From the NCBI RefSeq assembly GCF_001592935.1, contig NZ_LRDB01000002.1, forward strand, positions 124,001 through 188,000: a stretch of 64,000 bases of DNA, given 5' to 3'. Under the pieces are notes generated by a model. It did no database searches. It saw nothing but the letters and a program-made list of their open reading frames with translations, and was not told the origin of the DNA. This document shows, piece after piece, positions 8,701-15,812 of the stretch (position 1 is the first letter of the stretch; the number at the start of each line of letters is the position of its first letter). The DNA is from Roseivirga echinicomitans. Its GTDB lineage: Bacteria; Bacteroidota; Bacteroidia; Cytophagales; Cyclobacteriaceae. Made by a program: the position numbers and the translations under genes.

Positions 8701-10071
8701 CTGTCCAAAAACTGCGGAACGCATCATTTTTGTGGAGCCACTAAAAGTGATTTTATCAATCAGGCTTTGTTTTTCATCTTTCGGAAGACTCATGATCTGA
8801 GTTCTTTCGGCTGTAATTTTAAAGGCAATGTATTCAACAATAATCACCGCCCCATCTATGATAATCCCGAAGTCGATGGCGCCTAAGCTCATCAGGTTGG
8901 CATCAACTCCGAAAATGTACATTAAGGATAAGGCAAAGAGTAAACAGAGTGGAATCACTGAGGCTACCACCAAACCAGATCTCAAGTTTCCTAGTAGCAG
9001 CACCACAACAAAAACCACAATCAAACAACCCAAGATTAGGTTCTCTGCAATGGTGAAAGTGGTTTTTCCAATCAGTTCACTTCGTTCTAAAAAGCCATTG
9101 ATTATAACCCCAGGAGGAAGGCTATTTTGAATTTCCGCAACTCTATTCTTTACGGCATCAATTACTGCCTTCGAATTGGCATCTTTGAGCATCATTACTT
9201 GGCCTAAAACTTTTTCTCCTTCTCCATTGCCCGTGATGGCGCCAAAACGATTGGCATGTCCAAAACCAACTTTGGCTACATCACGAATGAAAATTGGCGT
9301 GTTGTTTTTGTTGGTAATTACGATGTTCTCGATATCATCAAGTGAACTGACCAAGCCTTCTCCGCGAATGAAAAAGGCTTCATTGCCCTTTTCAATATAG
9401 CTACCACCCGCCACGCTGTTGTTCTTTTCTAAAGCGTCAAATACTTCTGAAAGCGATAGGTTTAGGGCGCTTAATTGCTCTGGATTAATGGCTACTTCGT
9501 ATTCTTTGAGAAAGCCTCCCCATGTATTTACTTCCACCACCCCAGGTATTCCAGACAATTGACGCTTGACAATCCAGTCCTGAATGGTTCTTAAATCGGT
9601 AATCGAATATTGTCCTTGATACTCAGGCTTTACATCTATGATATACTGGTATATTTCTCCCAAACCTGTTGAAACAGGCCCCATAAATGGTTTTCCAAAT
9701 TCGGCTGGGATTCTTTCTTCGGCACTTTTAATTTTTTCTGCAATGAGCTGTCGAGGCAAGTAGGTGCCCATTTTATCCTCGAACACTACGGTAACTACAG
9801 AAAGTCCGAATTTAGATACCGATCGAATTTCCATCACACCGGGCAGATTGGCCATTTCCAACTCAACAGGGTAGGTCAGGAATTTTTCTACATCTTGGGT
9901 AGCCAAGTTGCGAGAGGTAGTAATTACTTGGACTTGATTGTTGGTGATATCAGGTACCGCCCCAATGGGGATATTGGTGAGCGAAAAAACACCAAAACCC
10001 ACCATTACGGCTGTAAAAAGCATCACAATGAGTTTGTTTTTAATGCTGTATTGAATAATCTGTTCTAACAT
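5734..10071 (-). CDS. heavy-metal RND pump fused to TolC-like outer-membrane factor (CzcA-CzcC)
   Basis: Residues 1 to about 1038 form a CzcA/CusA-type heavy-metal RND transporter that uses the proton gradient to expel metal ions. Residues from about 1044 to 1445 form a TolC/CzcC-type outer-membrane factor (ISLNEAIDIALKNNNELKAS start, long coiled-coil helices). The transmembrane-4 motif DFGIIIDGAVIIVE at about 400-413 matches the divalent-cation (Zn/Co/Cd) HME1 signature as I recall it, rather than the Cu/Ag type; this substrate call is inference. At the junction Met1044 opens a stretch (MKAQPLMIVILL...) that looks just like a signal peptide, which would carry the C-terminal part into the periplasm. 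At 1445 residues it is about 400 longer than a plain pump, but such fusions are common in Bacteroidota. It is followed by the adaptor in a 4-bp overlap. Confidence 0.93.
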   Translation of the reverse strand: MLEQIIQYSIKNKLIVMLFTAVMVGFGVFSLTNIPIGAVPDITNNQVQVITTSRNLATQDVEKFLTYPVELEMANLPGVMEIRSVSKFGLSVVTVVFEDKMGTYLPRQLIAEKIKSAEERIPAEFGKPFMGPVSTGLGEIYQYIIDVKPEYQGQYSITDLRTIQDWIVKRQLSGIPGVVEVNTWGGFLKEYEVAINPEQLSALNLSLSEVFDALEKNNSVAGGSYIEKGNEAFFIRGEGLVSSLDDIENIVITNKNNTPIFIRDVAKVGFGHANRFGAITGNGEGEKVLGQVMMLKDANSKAVIDAVKNRVAEIQNSLPPGVIINGFLERSELIGKTTFTIAENLILGCLIVVFVVVLLLGNLRSGLVVASVIPLCLLFALSLMYIFGVDANLMSLGAIDFGIIIDGAVIIVEYIAFKITAERTQIMSLPKDEKQSLIDKITFSGSTKMMRSAVFGQLIIIIVFIPILSLSGVEGKMFKPMAMVFCFALIGAMILCFTYVPVVASMFLKPSDPTKKNISNRLIGFLESIYTPSITWALKSKGIILAAAAALLIAVGVLFSKMGGEFVPTLDEGDFVIQPVLKTGTSLSKTIEATTLIEQILKEFPEVDQVVTRIGAAEVPTDPMSMEESDVIIKLNPIKEWTSAETKDELADKFKEALSAKIPGVDFEFTQPIEMRFNELITGVRADLAIKVFGEDLDVLYQKALEIEKAIANVDGAADIIVEKVAGLPQMSVKFNRQKIARYGLNVEELNNIITIGFAGKAAGSVFEGEKQFDLVVRYDAEHRKDIEDIERASVLLPNGNKVPLSEFAEISYTKGPAKISRDDTKRRVVVGVNVRGRDLESVVNDVQKIIKAEVKIPVGYSIEYGGQFENLRSARARLMLAVPVALVLIFFLLYFAFNSVKEALMIYSAIPLSAVGGVLLLYIRDMPFSISAGVGFIALFGIAVLNGIVLIEHFKELKKHGHDDINARVILGTKQRLRPVLLTAMAAALGFLPMAISTSAGAEVQRPLATVVVGGLISATILTLIVLPVLYSIFDKKETKKPMKAQPLMIVILLMLALNSNGKAQTKPISLNEAIDIALKNNNELKASSARIDQNKSLVGSSFNIEKTQVYYHFDENNIAENNQALDVFGLSQSFAFPTVYGNQKKVLQGITSLSEQQNLLDQNRITKEVSKAYYTVVYWKSVVQNYAYLDSLYKDFSRAASRKFEEGETNYLEKLTAEAKQRELDLALKQSKESVQKSYALLHQWLQSDTDIEVERQHMQMLEYSPLDTENHLGIQYFEKAELLSQQSLKLAQQQLLPDLHLNIFRGTNNGVNAKAYMGFQAGIGIPLFYGADKAKVNAAKIQSLISEYESENYKTQLKANFEAQRADLQQYEEAINYYESAGNLLSQELINNGTKAFKSGEIDFLQYIQLLDNAKGIEITYLENLYKYNMILLDIKYLTILK

Positions 10072-10096
10072 TACTATTGGTCTAAAATTGACTTCT

Positions 10097-10104
10097 CAAA
10101 TCTA
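10097..10104 (-). promoter_or_regulatory. -7 promoter element of the metal-efflux operon
   Basis: TAGATTTG on the minus strand matches TAnnTTTG and would start transcription near 10091, 20 nt before the pump start codon. The regulator-box repeats begin 10 bp upstream, where a -33 element would be, which fits activator-dependent transcription. Confidence 0.5.
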
Positions 10105-10114
10105 TAATGTACTG

Positions 10115-10153
10115 CCTTAAGTTTCTCATAAGTAATGCTTAAGGTTTCCTTAA
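10115..10153. promoter_or_regulatory. candidate response-regulator box: four half-sites at 11-bp period
   Basis: Half-sites CCTTAA (10115), TCATAA (10126), GCTTAA (10137) and CCTTAA (10148) recur at exactly 11-bp intervals, the spacing usual for tandem OmpR/PhoB-family binding. The array lies just upstream of the pump promoter and runs into the last codons of the kinase gene. The same CCTTAA pair at 11 bp occurs before the regulator gene (12233-12249). Binding by the adjacent regulator is inferred. Confidence 0.5.
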
Positions 10154-11524
10154 AAATGCAATGGTAAAAGTGGTGCCTTTATTGAATTGACTTTCCACTG
10201 TAAGCTGAGCACCCATGGCGTCTACTGCTTTTTTGGCAATGGAAAGCCCCAAGCCAGCGCCTGTAATTTGCTTGTGTGCTAGGGCATCGGACCTAAAAAA
10301 TGGACTGAAAAGTGAGCTAAGATCATCCTCCTTAATTCCTATGCCATTGTCGCTTATTTTACAAAGCGTGTAATCACCCTCTACAGAAATCTCTACATTA
10401 ATGGTTTTACCTTCATGGGAGTATTTGATGGCATTAGTAATAATGTTTTCAAGCACCAAGCTGGCATAATATTGAGGTACATGGGTTTCTGTCTTGGCCT
10501 TTACTTCAAAATCAATTTTTAAGTTTTTCTTCGCTATTGCTTGTCCATTTCTAGAGAGCACTTCATCTACCAAGGCCACTAAAGAAATTGGGTGATTACT
10601 CTCTATTTCACTTTTAGAATCGAACCTAGCGAGTAGTAAAAGTTGCTCAACAATATTTCCCATTCGGTCTATTTCACTTAAACCATATTGTACTTTCTCT
10701 TCATACTCTGGTTGTGTGCGGGGTTTCCTGATCAGCACTTCCAATGTGCCCCTGAGGGTTGAAAGTGGGGTGCGGAGTTCATGCGAAGCATCAGATGTAA
10801 ACTGCCTTTCGCGCTGAATGGCGTTTTCTATGCGCTGCAAAAGTTCGTTAATAGCAGAGGAGAGTTCGAATATTTCGTCCTTGTTATGCGGTAGCGGTAC
10901 CCGTTCGTTCAGGTTGTTTTTTGTAATGGTGTTCGTAGTATCAATAATGGCTTGAAGAGGAGTGATGCTTCGACCCGCCAAAGAACTTGAAATTAGATAC
11001 AGACCAAAAAGCACAATGGGAAAGGAAATCAACAAGGTGTTTTGAAGGTTTTTGATCACCATAGTGGAACTTTCCATGGAAATTGCGGTGAGAATATAAC
11101 CTTGTTTTCTGCCGTTTTTTTCAATTGGAATTTGCGCTTGTCGAATGGCCCTGTCTTCAAGCAATGTACTGAAGTGGTCGTTACTTTTTACTGCATCAAG
11201 AAAGGTAAGTTGCTGCTCTTTAAGGTTAGGCGACTTATCCATTAACTGCCCCTGATTATTGATCAGCTGAATAAATACTGGATTGACTTGAACCTCACGA
11301 TGCTCTCTTTCAGCCCATTCGGCTTTGTTCATGAAATGAATGCTATCATTTTCAATGATGATTTCTTTGGAGTGTTTTTGTGCCTGATAAGAAAGCTCTT
11401 TATCTAGGTTGCTGAAAACCGTTTTCTTTACACTCAGAAAGACAATAAGAAATGCCAATGCCGTGATGATGGCTGTGGCTACGGTGTAGTAGAGAGCAAT
11501 CCTGTTTTTGAAATTCAATTTCAT
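10139..11524 (-). CDS. sensor histidine kinase of the metal-efflux system (CusS-like)
   Basis: This 461-residue membrane kinase has membrane segments at about 11-32 and 163-183 flanking a 130-residue periplasmic sensor. A HAMP linker follows (about 184-235). The phospho-acceptor box is FTSDASHELRTPLS with H248. The ATPase domain shows the N box (ENIITNAIKYS), the G1 box (DNGIGIKEDD) and the G2 box (GAGLGLSIAKK), so the kinase is intact. Its start overlaps the stop of the regulator gene by 4 bp. The order regulator-kinase-pump-adaptor on one strand indicates that it senses periplasmic metal and controls the efflux genes, as CusS or CzcS does. The sensor region has few Cys or Met residues, so the metal is not obvious. 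Confidence 0.92.
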   Translation of the reverse strand: MKLNFKNRIALYYTVATAIITALAFLIVFLSVKKTVFSNLDKELSYQAQKHSKEIIIENDSIHFMNKAEWAEREHREVQVNPVFIQLINNQGQLMDKSPNLKEQQLTFLDAVKSNDHFSTLLEDRAIRQAQIPIEKNGRKQGYILTAISMESSTMVIKNLQNTLLISFPIVLFGLYLISSSLAGRSITPLQAIIDTTNTITKNNLNERVPLPHNKDEIFELSSAINELLQRIENAIQRERQFTSDASHELRTPLSTLRGTLEVLIRKPRTQPEYEEKVQYGLSEIDRMGNIVEQLLLLARFDSKSEIESNHPISLVALVDEVLSRNGQAIAKKNLKIDFEVKAKTETHVPQYYASLVLENIITNAIKYSHEGKTINVEISVEGDYTLCKISDNGIGIKEDDLSSLFSPFFRSDALAHKQITGAGLGLSIAKKAVDAMGAQLTVESQFNKGTTFTIAFLRKP

Positions 11525-12189
11525 AATTCCTTGGCGATATAGCCTATTCCCCTTACTGTTTGAATGTAATTTTCAGCTTCACTTAATTTCAGTTTGTTGC
11601 GAAGTGCATTAATGTACACATCGATTACACCAGTGTTGTATTCAAAATGGATGTCCCAAACCGATTCAATAATTCTTGTTCTGCGGCAAACCTTGTTCTT
11701 GTTTCGAATCAAATACTCTAGTAATGCGAATTCCTTTTTAGTCAGAAATATCTCTTCATCTCCTTTATAAACTTGGTGTGCATTCACATCTAAAACAATA
11801 TTGCCAATACTCAATTTTTCGGGTACGCTAGGTGTGGAGCGCAACTGAACCCTGATTCGCTCTAAAAGTTCTTCAAAATGGAAAGGCTTTTTGATGTAGT
11901 CGTTGGCGCCAGATTGTAAGCCGAAAATGGTTTCTTGTACAGTGTCTTTGGCGGTTAGGAAAATGATAGGAGTTGAGCTGTTTTCTTTTCTGAATTGCCG
12001 GCAAATTTCTATACCACTGAGTCCTGGAAGCATCCAATCGAGTAAAAGTAAATCATAATCATTACTCAAAGCCAAAATAAGTCCCTGATTGCCATCTTCT
12101 GCTGTGTCTACCACAAATGATTCTTCTTCCAAACCCTGCTTTACAAAGTTGGAAATCCCGATCTCATCCTCAACAATCAGAATTCTCAT
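11521..12189 (-). CDS. response regulator of the metal-efflux system (CusR/CzcR-like)
   Basis: This is an OmpR/PhoB-family regulator of 222 residues. The receiver domain shows the acidic pair E7/D8, phospho-acceptor D51 in LLLLDWMLPG, a conserved T in FLTAKD, and K101 in the KKPFHFEEL motif. The winged helix occupies about 127-220 and ends with TVRGIGYIAKE. It is the first gene of the regulator-kinase pair and lies directly upstream of the pump genes. Two CCTTAA half-sites 11 bp apart (12233-12249) lie about 45 bp before its start, which suggests autoregulation, and a four-member array precedes the pump gene. The assignment to metal response is from gene context. Confidence 0.93.
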   Translation of the reverse strand: MRILIVEDEIGISNFVKQGLEEESFVVDTAEDGNQGLILALSNDYDLLLLDWMLPGLSGIEICRQFRKENSSTPIIFLTAKDTVQETIFGLQSGANDYIKKPFHFEELLERIRVQLRSTPSVPEKLSIGNIVLDVNAHQVYKGDEEIFLTKKEFALLEYLIRNKNKVCRRTRIIESVWDIHFEYNTGVIDVYINALRNKLKLSEAENYIQTVRGIGYIAKEL

Positions 12190-12232
12190 GCCCTAATTTA
12201 TGCTTTGTTAAATTAGAGTGCACGCTGAACTT

Positions 12233-12249
12233 CCTTAAAGTTTCCTTAA
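12233..12249. promoter_or_regulatory. candidate autoregulatory box: CCTTAA direct repeat, 11-bp period
   Basis: Two perfect copies of TTCCTTAA begin at 12231 and 12242, so the CCTTAA cores are 11 bp apart. They lie upstream of the response-regulator gene and match the array before the pump gene. An imperfect -7-like TAATTTAA lies downstream at about 12212. Confidence 0.45.
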
Positions 12250-12303
12250 GAATAGGTTTGGATATCATAAAGGCCAGTTAATATTCAGGCAATTTGAGTT
12301 TTC

Positions 12304-12311
12304 TATATTTG
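12304..12311 (+). promoter_or_regulatory. -7 promoter element (GDPD gene)
   Basis: TATATTTG matches TAnnTTTG and would start a transcript near 12317, about 24 nt before the GDPD start codon. Confidence 0.4.
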
Positions 12312-12340
12312 TGTTTACTTCATTAAAATAAATCCATAGA

Positions 12341-13129
12341 ATGAATAAGTCTTTCTTCATTTACGCCCTGCTATTTTTTGCCACCATCGCTCAAGCCCAA
12401 ACCAAAGTAATCGCTCACAGGGGCTTTTCGGGAGTTGCTCCAGAAAACACTTTGGCTGCTTTTCAAAAAGCCATTAATCATCAGTTCGAGTATTACGAAC
12501 TGGATATTCATAAAACCAAAGACGATTCTCTAGTTGTCATTCATGACGCTTCGGTTAACCGAACTTCTTCGAACGGCATGAAAGGCAAGGTTGCCGAAAT
12601 GACTTATGAAGAACTGAGCAAAGTGAGAGTTGGTTATTCCGATAAGTTTGGAGATGAGTTCAAGGAGGAGAAAGTGCCCACCCTTAGAGAAGCGCTGGCC
12701 ATGTCTAAAGGGAAAATCAAGGTTTGTGTTGAAATCAAAGTCAACGGAGTGGAGCAAGAAATGATGGATATTATCAATGACCTAGATATGAAGAATGAGG
12801 TGATAATTTTCTCCTTCTATTATCAGGCATTGGAAAAAGTGCGTCAGTTAGACAAAGACATTCCGATTCTCTTTTTGGTAGGATCTGCAAATGAACGATC
12901 AATTGATTCGGCCAAAGCCATCAATGCCCAAGCCATTGGTGCTGGGGGTGGAAATCCAATTACAAAGGATTACATAAACAAAGCGCACAAAAGTGGAATT
13001 GAGGTGTGGCGATGGACCGTAGATGATGAAAAAACCATGGGAGAACTGATTGAAGTTGGTATTGATGGTATCATCTCCAATTTCCCTGACAGGATTGCGA
13101 AGCTACCTGGAGGGAAAATAAAGCGTTAA
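12341..13129 (+). CDS. secreted glycerophosphodiester phosphodiesterase family protein
   Basis: GDPD enzymes split glycerophosphodiesters into glycerol 3-phosphate and an alcohol. A signal peptide ends near residue 19 (AQA/Q). The family signature is clear: VIAHRGFSGVAPENT at about 23-37 (catalytic His-Arg), YELDIHKTKD with the metal-binding Glu/Asp near 53-55, the second catalytic His in VVIHDASVNRT near 68, and VCVEIKV near 128. The C-terminal EVWRWTVDD and GIDGIISNFPD motifs complete the TIM barrel. Its 262 residues are normal. All expected active-site residues are visible, so it should be active in the periplasm, probably in phospholipid breakdown or phosphate scavenging. It is transcribed away from the metal-response genes and faces the MFS gene. 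Confidence 0.92.
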   Translation: MNKSFFIYALLFFATIAQAQTKVIAHRGFSGVAPENTLAAFQKAINHQFEYYELDIHKTKDDSLVVIHDASVNRTSSNGMKGKVAEMTYEELSKVRVGYSDKFGDEFKEEKVPTLREALAMSKGKIKVCVEIKVNGVEQEMMDIINDLDMKNEVIIFSFYYQALEKVRQLDKDIPILFLVGSANERSIDSAKAINAQAIGAGGGNPITKDYINKAHKSGIEVWRWTVDDEKTMGELIEVGIDGIISNFPDRIAKLPGGKIKR

Positions 13130-13130
13130 T

Positions 13131-13320
13131 CATCGGTTGGGCTTGTATTTCGAACTAAACCTTTCGCCCTTATCATAAATTCATTTTCTGAAGAAGATAA
13201 AGGAGTTCAACTTCTTGAAGTTATATGGAGCTATTTTGGTGGTTTTTTAATGAGCCTATCTGTTTGTTGGTGACAACACCAACAAAGGCATCGGGGTTAT
13301 AGTTGTATTTCGAACTAAAC
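13131..13320. repeat. imperfect direct repeats flanking a hairpin
   Basis: The 18-mer TTGTATTTCGAACTAAAC occurs at 13143-13160 and again at 13303-13320; both copies are preceded by CATCGG a short way upstream. The second copy overlaps the last codon and stop of the MFS gene. A perfect 10-bp stem lies between them (13263-13286). This may reflect a local duplication of a gene end. Confidence 0.6.
13263..13286. terminator. hairpin between convergent genes
   Basis: TTTGTTGGTG and CACCAACAAA form a perfect 10-bp stem around the loop ACAA, between convergent GDPD and MFS genes. No T-run follows on either strand, so a terminator role is only suggested by position. Confidence 0.35.
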
Positions 13321-14553
13321 TTTACCTGGCTTTCCTGCGTCTAAACCCATGTATAGTTTAACGGCCGCAATGATTAATAGGAAACCTATGGAATAGGACC
13401 AATTGCCAGTCAAATCGAAGATGCTACCAAAGATAATTGGCCCTGTGGCGGCTAATAAGTAGCCTATGGATTGCGCCATGCCTGAAAGCTCCGCGGCTGT
13501 TTCCGAATCTTCAGACCTGAAAATAATCAACATCAATACCAAGCCGAAACTTCCCCCTAAAGCAAAGCCAATCAAGGTAACCCAAACATACACGAAGCCG
13601 GTTTCAGGGAACATAAGCCCCACTAGGCTAATAGCCTCTAACAGCACAAGAACCAGTATAATGCTTCGCTGATCCTTTTTTCTGCCTGCCCAGATAGGGA
13701 TGAGCAATGAACCCAAAACACCAGTGCCTTGAGATAAGGAAAGCATCCAGCCTGAGTATGTAGCATCAAACCCACGACTTTGAAGGATGTCTGGGAGCCA
13801 AGCTAAAATCACATAAAAGGCAAAGGATTGTAAGCCCATAAAAATGGCCACTTTCCAAGCCAATTTAGAACCTGCCAAGTTTTTCATGGCTTTCATAAAG
13901 TTGCGATGCTTTTTCGCTTTTTTAATATGCCATACTTGCGGTAACCAAATAAAGAAAGCCATCAAAGAAAGAATGGCCCAAACACCCAACGCGCCTCTCC
14001 ATCCAAAAGCCTCATTTTGAGCTAGGGGCACGCTTATTCCTGCAGCGGAGGCTGCTCCAATTGCCATAATTCCTGAGTATAAACTGGTGATGAGGCCCAA
14101 ATTAGATTCGAAATTACGTTTTACCAAACTGGGTAAAAGCACATTTCCAAAGGCGATGCCAATGCCGGACAAAATTGTTCCTATGTACAACGCTGGTATA
14201 AAATCAATTGAACGCACTAGAATTCCAATCGTGATTAATAGGAGTGCCCCTGCCAAAGTAGCGGCCATTCCAAAACGCTTGGTAAATAGGGGAGTGAGCA
14301 TTGAAATCACTCCAAAAGCCAAAAGAGGTAGGGTAGTGAGCAAGCCCAACATTGAATTGGAGAGTCCAGTACTTTCCCTAATGGTACTTACTAATGGCCC
14401 TAGGCTGGCCAATGCTGTCCGCAGGTTGATGGCAATAAACAAAATGCCAGCAATGAGTAAAGCTTGCTTAGGTTGACTATTCGTTTCCGAAGCTTTTAAA
14501 TCGGTTTTTAACATTATCAGCGCTATCAGTAATGAACTACTCCACAAGAGCAT
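13315..14553 (-). CDS. MFS transporter of the CynX/NimT type
   Basis: This is a twelve-helix major-facilitator protein of 412 residues, similar in pattern to the CynX/NimT (YeaN) group. The first helix region NLRTALASLGPLVSTI and the loop motif around TKRFGMAATLAGALLL are characteristic. A central cytoplasmic loop with KKAKKHRNFMKAMKNL separates the two six-helix halves. Substrates in this group include cyanate and nitroimidazole-type small molecules, but none can be assigned here. The frame begins at 14553; an internal Met (residue 14, start 14514) before KTDLKASETN would give a more typical polar N-terminus, and neither has a clear ribosome site. It seems monocistronic and converges with the GDPD gene. 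Its stop lies inside a direct repeat. Confidence 0.88.
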   Translation of the reverse strand: MLLWSSSLLIALIMLKTDLKASETNSQPKQALLIAGILFIAINLRTALASLGPLVSTIRESTGLSNSMLGLLTTLPLLAFGVISMLTPLFTKRFGMAATLAGALLLITIGILVRSIDFIPALYIGTILSGIGIAFGNVLLPSLVKRNFESNLGLITSLYSGIMAIGAASAAGISVPLAQNEAFGWRGALGVWAILSLMAFFIWLPQVWHIKKAKKHRNFMKAMKNLAGSKLAWKVAIFMGLQSFAFYVILAWLPDILQSRGFDATYSGWMLSLSQGTGVLGSLLIPIWAGRKKDQRSIILVLVLLEAISLVGLMFPETGFVYVWVTLIGFALGGSFGLVLMLIIFRSEDSETAAELSGMAQSIGYLLAATGPIIFGSIFDLTGNWSYSIGFLLIIAAVKLYMGLDAGKPGKV

Positions 14554-14634
14554 TCATATCATACCCTAATGATGAAGCCTTGTTAAAAGTTCGTTTAATA
14601 GCGGAATTGTTTCAACCTCTTGATAATGGCTTAA

Positions 14635-15069
14635 CTATTCGGTTCTCTGGTATTTTAAACCTGAGCCATCGCAGTAATCCCAAGTGCCTTTGAGTGTGCT
14701 ATCTGAGGTTATGATTAACACTTCGGTTAAGTCACCTGTGCAGTTGGCAATTATGTCGTTGTCGCTTGGGTAGGTGAGTTTGATTGAATGTTCTTCTTCT
14801 GTAGAATTAAAGATGAATGTGCCAGACGCTGAGGTTTCTACGCCACCTCTTGTTCTGAATTTGGAGAAGGTGCCTGTGTTGGCATTTATTATGTAGTATT
14901 CCTGCCAATCCATGTCATCTCCTGAGGTAGCTGAGGGTGAAAAGCTACCTGTCATTTCTACTAATGACCATTTTTGTTCGCCACCTTCAATAGTACAACA
15001 ATCCAACTCATCGGAACAAGAAGAAAAGGAGATGAGGATAAGAGCGGAAGCTAATAGTAGGTTTTTCAT
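14635..15069 (-). CDS. small lipocalin-like lipoprotein
   Basis: I place the start at 15069, nine codons inside the longest frame, because it gives a typical lipoprotein signal (MKNLLLASALILISFSSC, lipidated Cys18) and 144 residues. The mature protein is beta-rich, starts with a KWSLVEMTGS motif and ends with LKGTWDYCDGSG, a pattern common in Bacteroidota lipocalin-like proteins with a conserved W near the first strand. The family assignment is tentative. Cysteines at the C-terminus and after the lipid anchor (DCC) could pair. No operon partner is clear; the next gene on this strand starts at 15452, 380 bp earlier in transcription order. Confidence 0.7.
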   Translation of the reverse strand: MKNLLLASALILISFSSCSDELDCCTIEGGEQKWSLVEMTGSFSPSATSGDDMDWQEYYIINANTGTFSKFRTRGGVETSASGTFIFNSTEEEHSIKLTYPSDNDIIANCTGDLTEVLIITSDSTLKGTWDYCDGSGLKYQRTE

Positions 15070-15158
15070 GGTTTTTTTGTGTGATCTATTTGACACGCCT
15101 TGGTTTGGAAAGGTTGGGTTAGTGGTGTAGGAAGTTGATTCATTAGATTTAACGTGTT

Positions 15159-15452
15159 TTAAATTATGTAACCAATCAAGAATGTTAAAATGAGTACTAT
15201 AATTGAAAAGTAGAACAACACAGACAATCCATTTGCTATCCTCTTTTCAAACTTATATTGATCACCAGTCCACCAGAGCTTAAAAACACTTTTAAACATA
15301 ATACCTATGAACTTAAGGTTGTCAATCAACGCTGAACTAAATATTTTGATTTTTTCTTCTTTATAGAAAATAAGAAAATTGGAGAAGTTACGAAAGCTAA
15401 AGAAGGTTAGAACAACAATCAATTCTAAATTCAATAAATCATCGAGAACCAT
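15159..15452 (-). CDS. small membrane protein of unknown function
   Basis: This 97-residue frame is not recognised. It has a hydrophobic N-terminal stretch (LIVVLTFFSF), a charged middle with KEEKIKIF and WWTGDQYKFEKR, and a strongly hydrophobic C-terminal helix of about 20 residues (LFYFSIIVLILTFLIGYII), so it probably sits in the inner membrane. Very low GC compared with neighbours is consistent with a membrane protein but also with chance. It lies 36 bp downstream of the DUF3820 gene on the same strand and may be co-transcribed with it. Its start ATG at 15452 is the only one upstream of the first hydrophobic stretch. Confidence 0.55.
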   Translation of the reverse strand: MVLDDLLNLELIVVLTFFSFRNFSNFLIFYKEEKIKIFSSALIDNLKFIGIMFKSVFKLWWTGDQYKFEKRIANGLSVLFYFSIIVLILTFLIGYII

Positions 15453-15488
15453 TTTGTATAGGTTAAAAATTGAAAAAACAGATCTCTT

Positions 15489-15719
15489 TCAAAACCTTCT
15501 CTTACTCTTCAGTGGCTTAAGCAAATCTTCCAAACCGTTGATTTTAATTTCGAAAATGGTGGAGAGGAGCATTCCTAGTTTTCCATTTGGGAAACCTTCC
15601 TTAGCAAACCATTCTAAATAGTAAGTGGGTAAATCGCAGAGCGTGGTGCCTTTGTATTTGCCGAATGGCATTTTCATTGTTACTAAATCGACAAGCAGTT
15701 GTGGGTTGGGGCCTTCCAT
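15489..15719 (-). CDS. DUF3820 family protein
   Basis: This 76-residue protein matches the DUF3820 family, described for some members as a putative quorum-sensing-regulated virulence factor. The diagnostic pattern is MPFGKYKGTTLCDLPTYYLEW at about 17-37, then FPNGKLGMLL. Proteins of this size and sequence are widespread and cytosolic; their molecular role is unknown. The gene lies just downstream of the terminator of the OmpA-like gene, so it needs its own promoter, and it may be transcribed with the small membrane-protein gene 36 bp further on. Confidence 0.85.
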   Translation of the reverse strand: MEGPNPQLLVDLVTMKMPFGKYKGTTLCDLPTYYLEWFAKEGFPNGKLGMLLSTIFEIKINGLEDLLKPLKSKRRF

Positions 15720-15755
15720 TGATGCAAGTTAATAAATCACCGAATGTTTGAGCAT

Positions 15756-15790
15756 AAAAAAATGCTTTGCGATTTCTCACAAAGCATTTT
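15756..15790 (-). terminator. terminator of the OmpA-like gene
   Basis: On the minus strand AAAATGCTTTG pairs with CAAAGCATTTT around a 10-nt loop and runs into a T-tract. It begins 23 bp after the OmpA-like stop codon. Confidence 0.75.
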
Positions 15791-15812
15791 AAATACTTTC
15801 CATTGAGTGGGC

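Noticed and set aside
6519-9400. Several open frames antisense to the RND pump gene
   Set aside because: They are on the opposite strand of a strongly coding gene, match no family and show no start signals.
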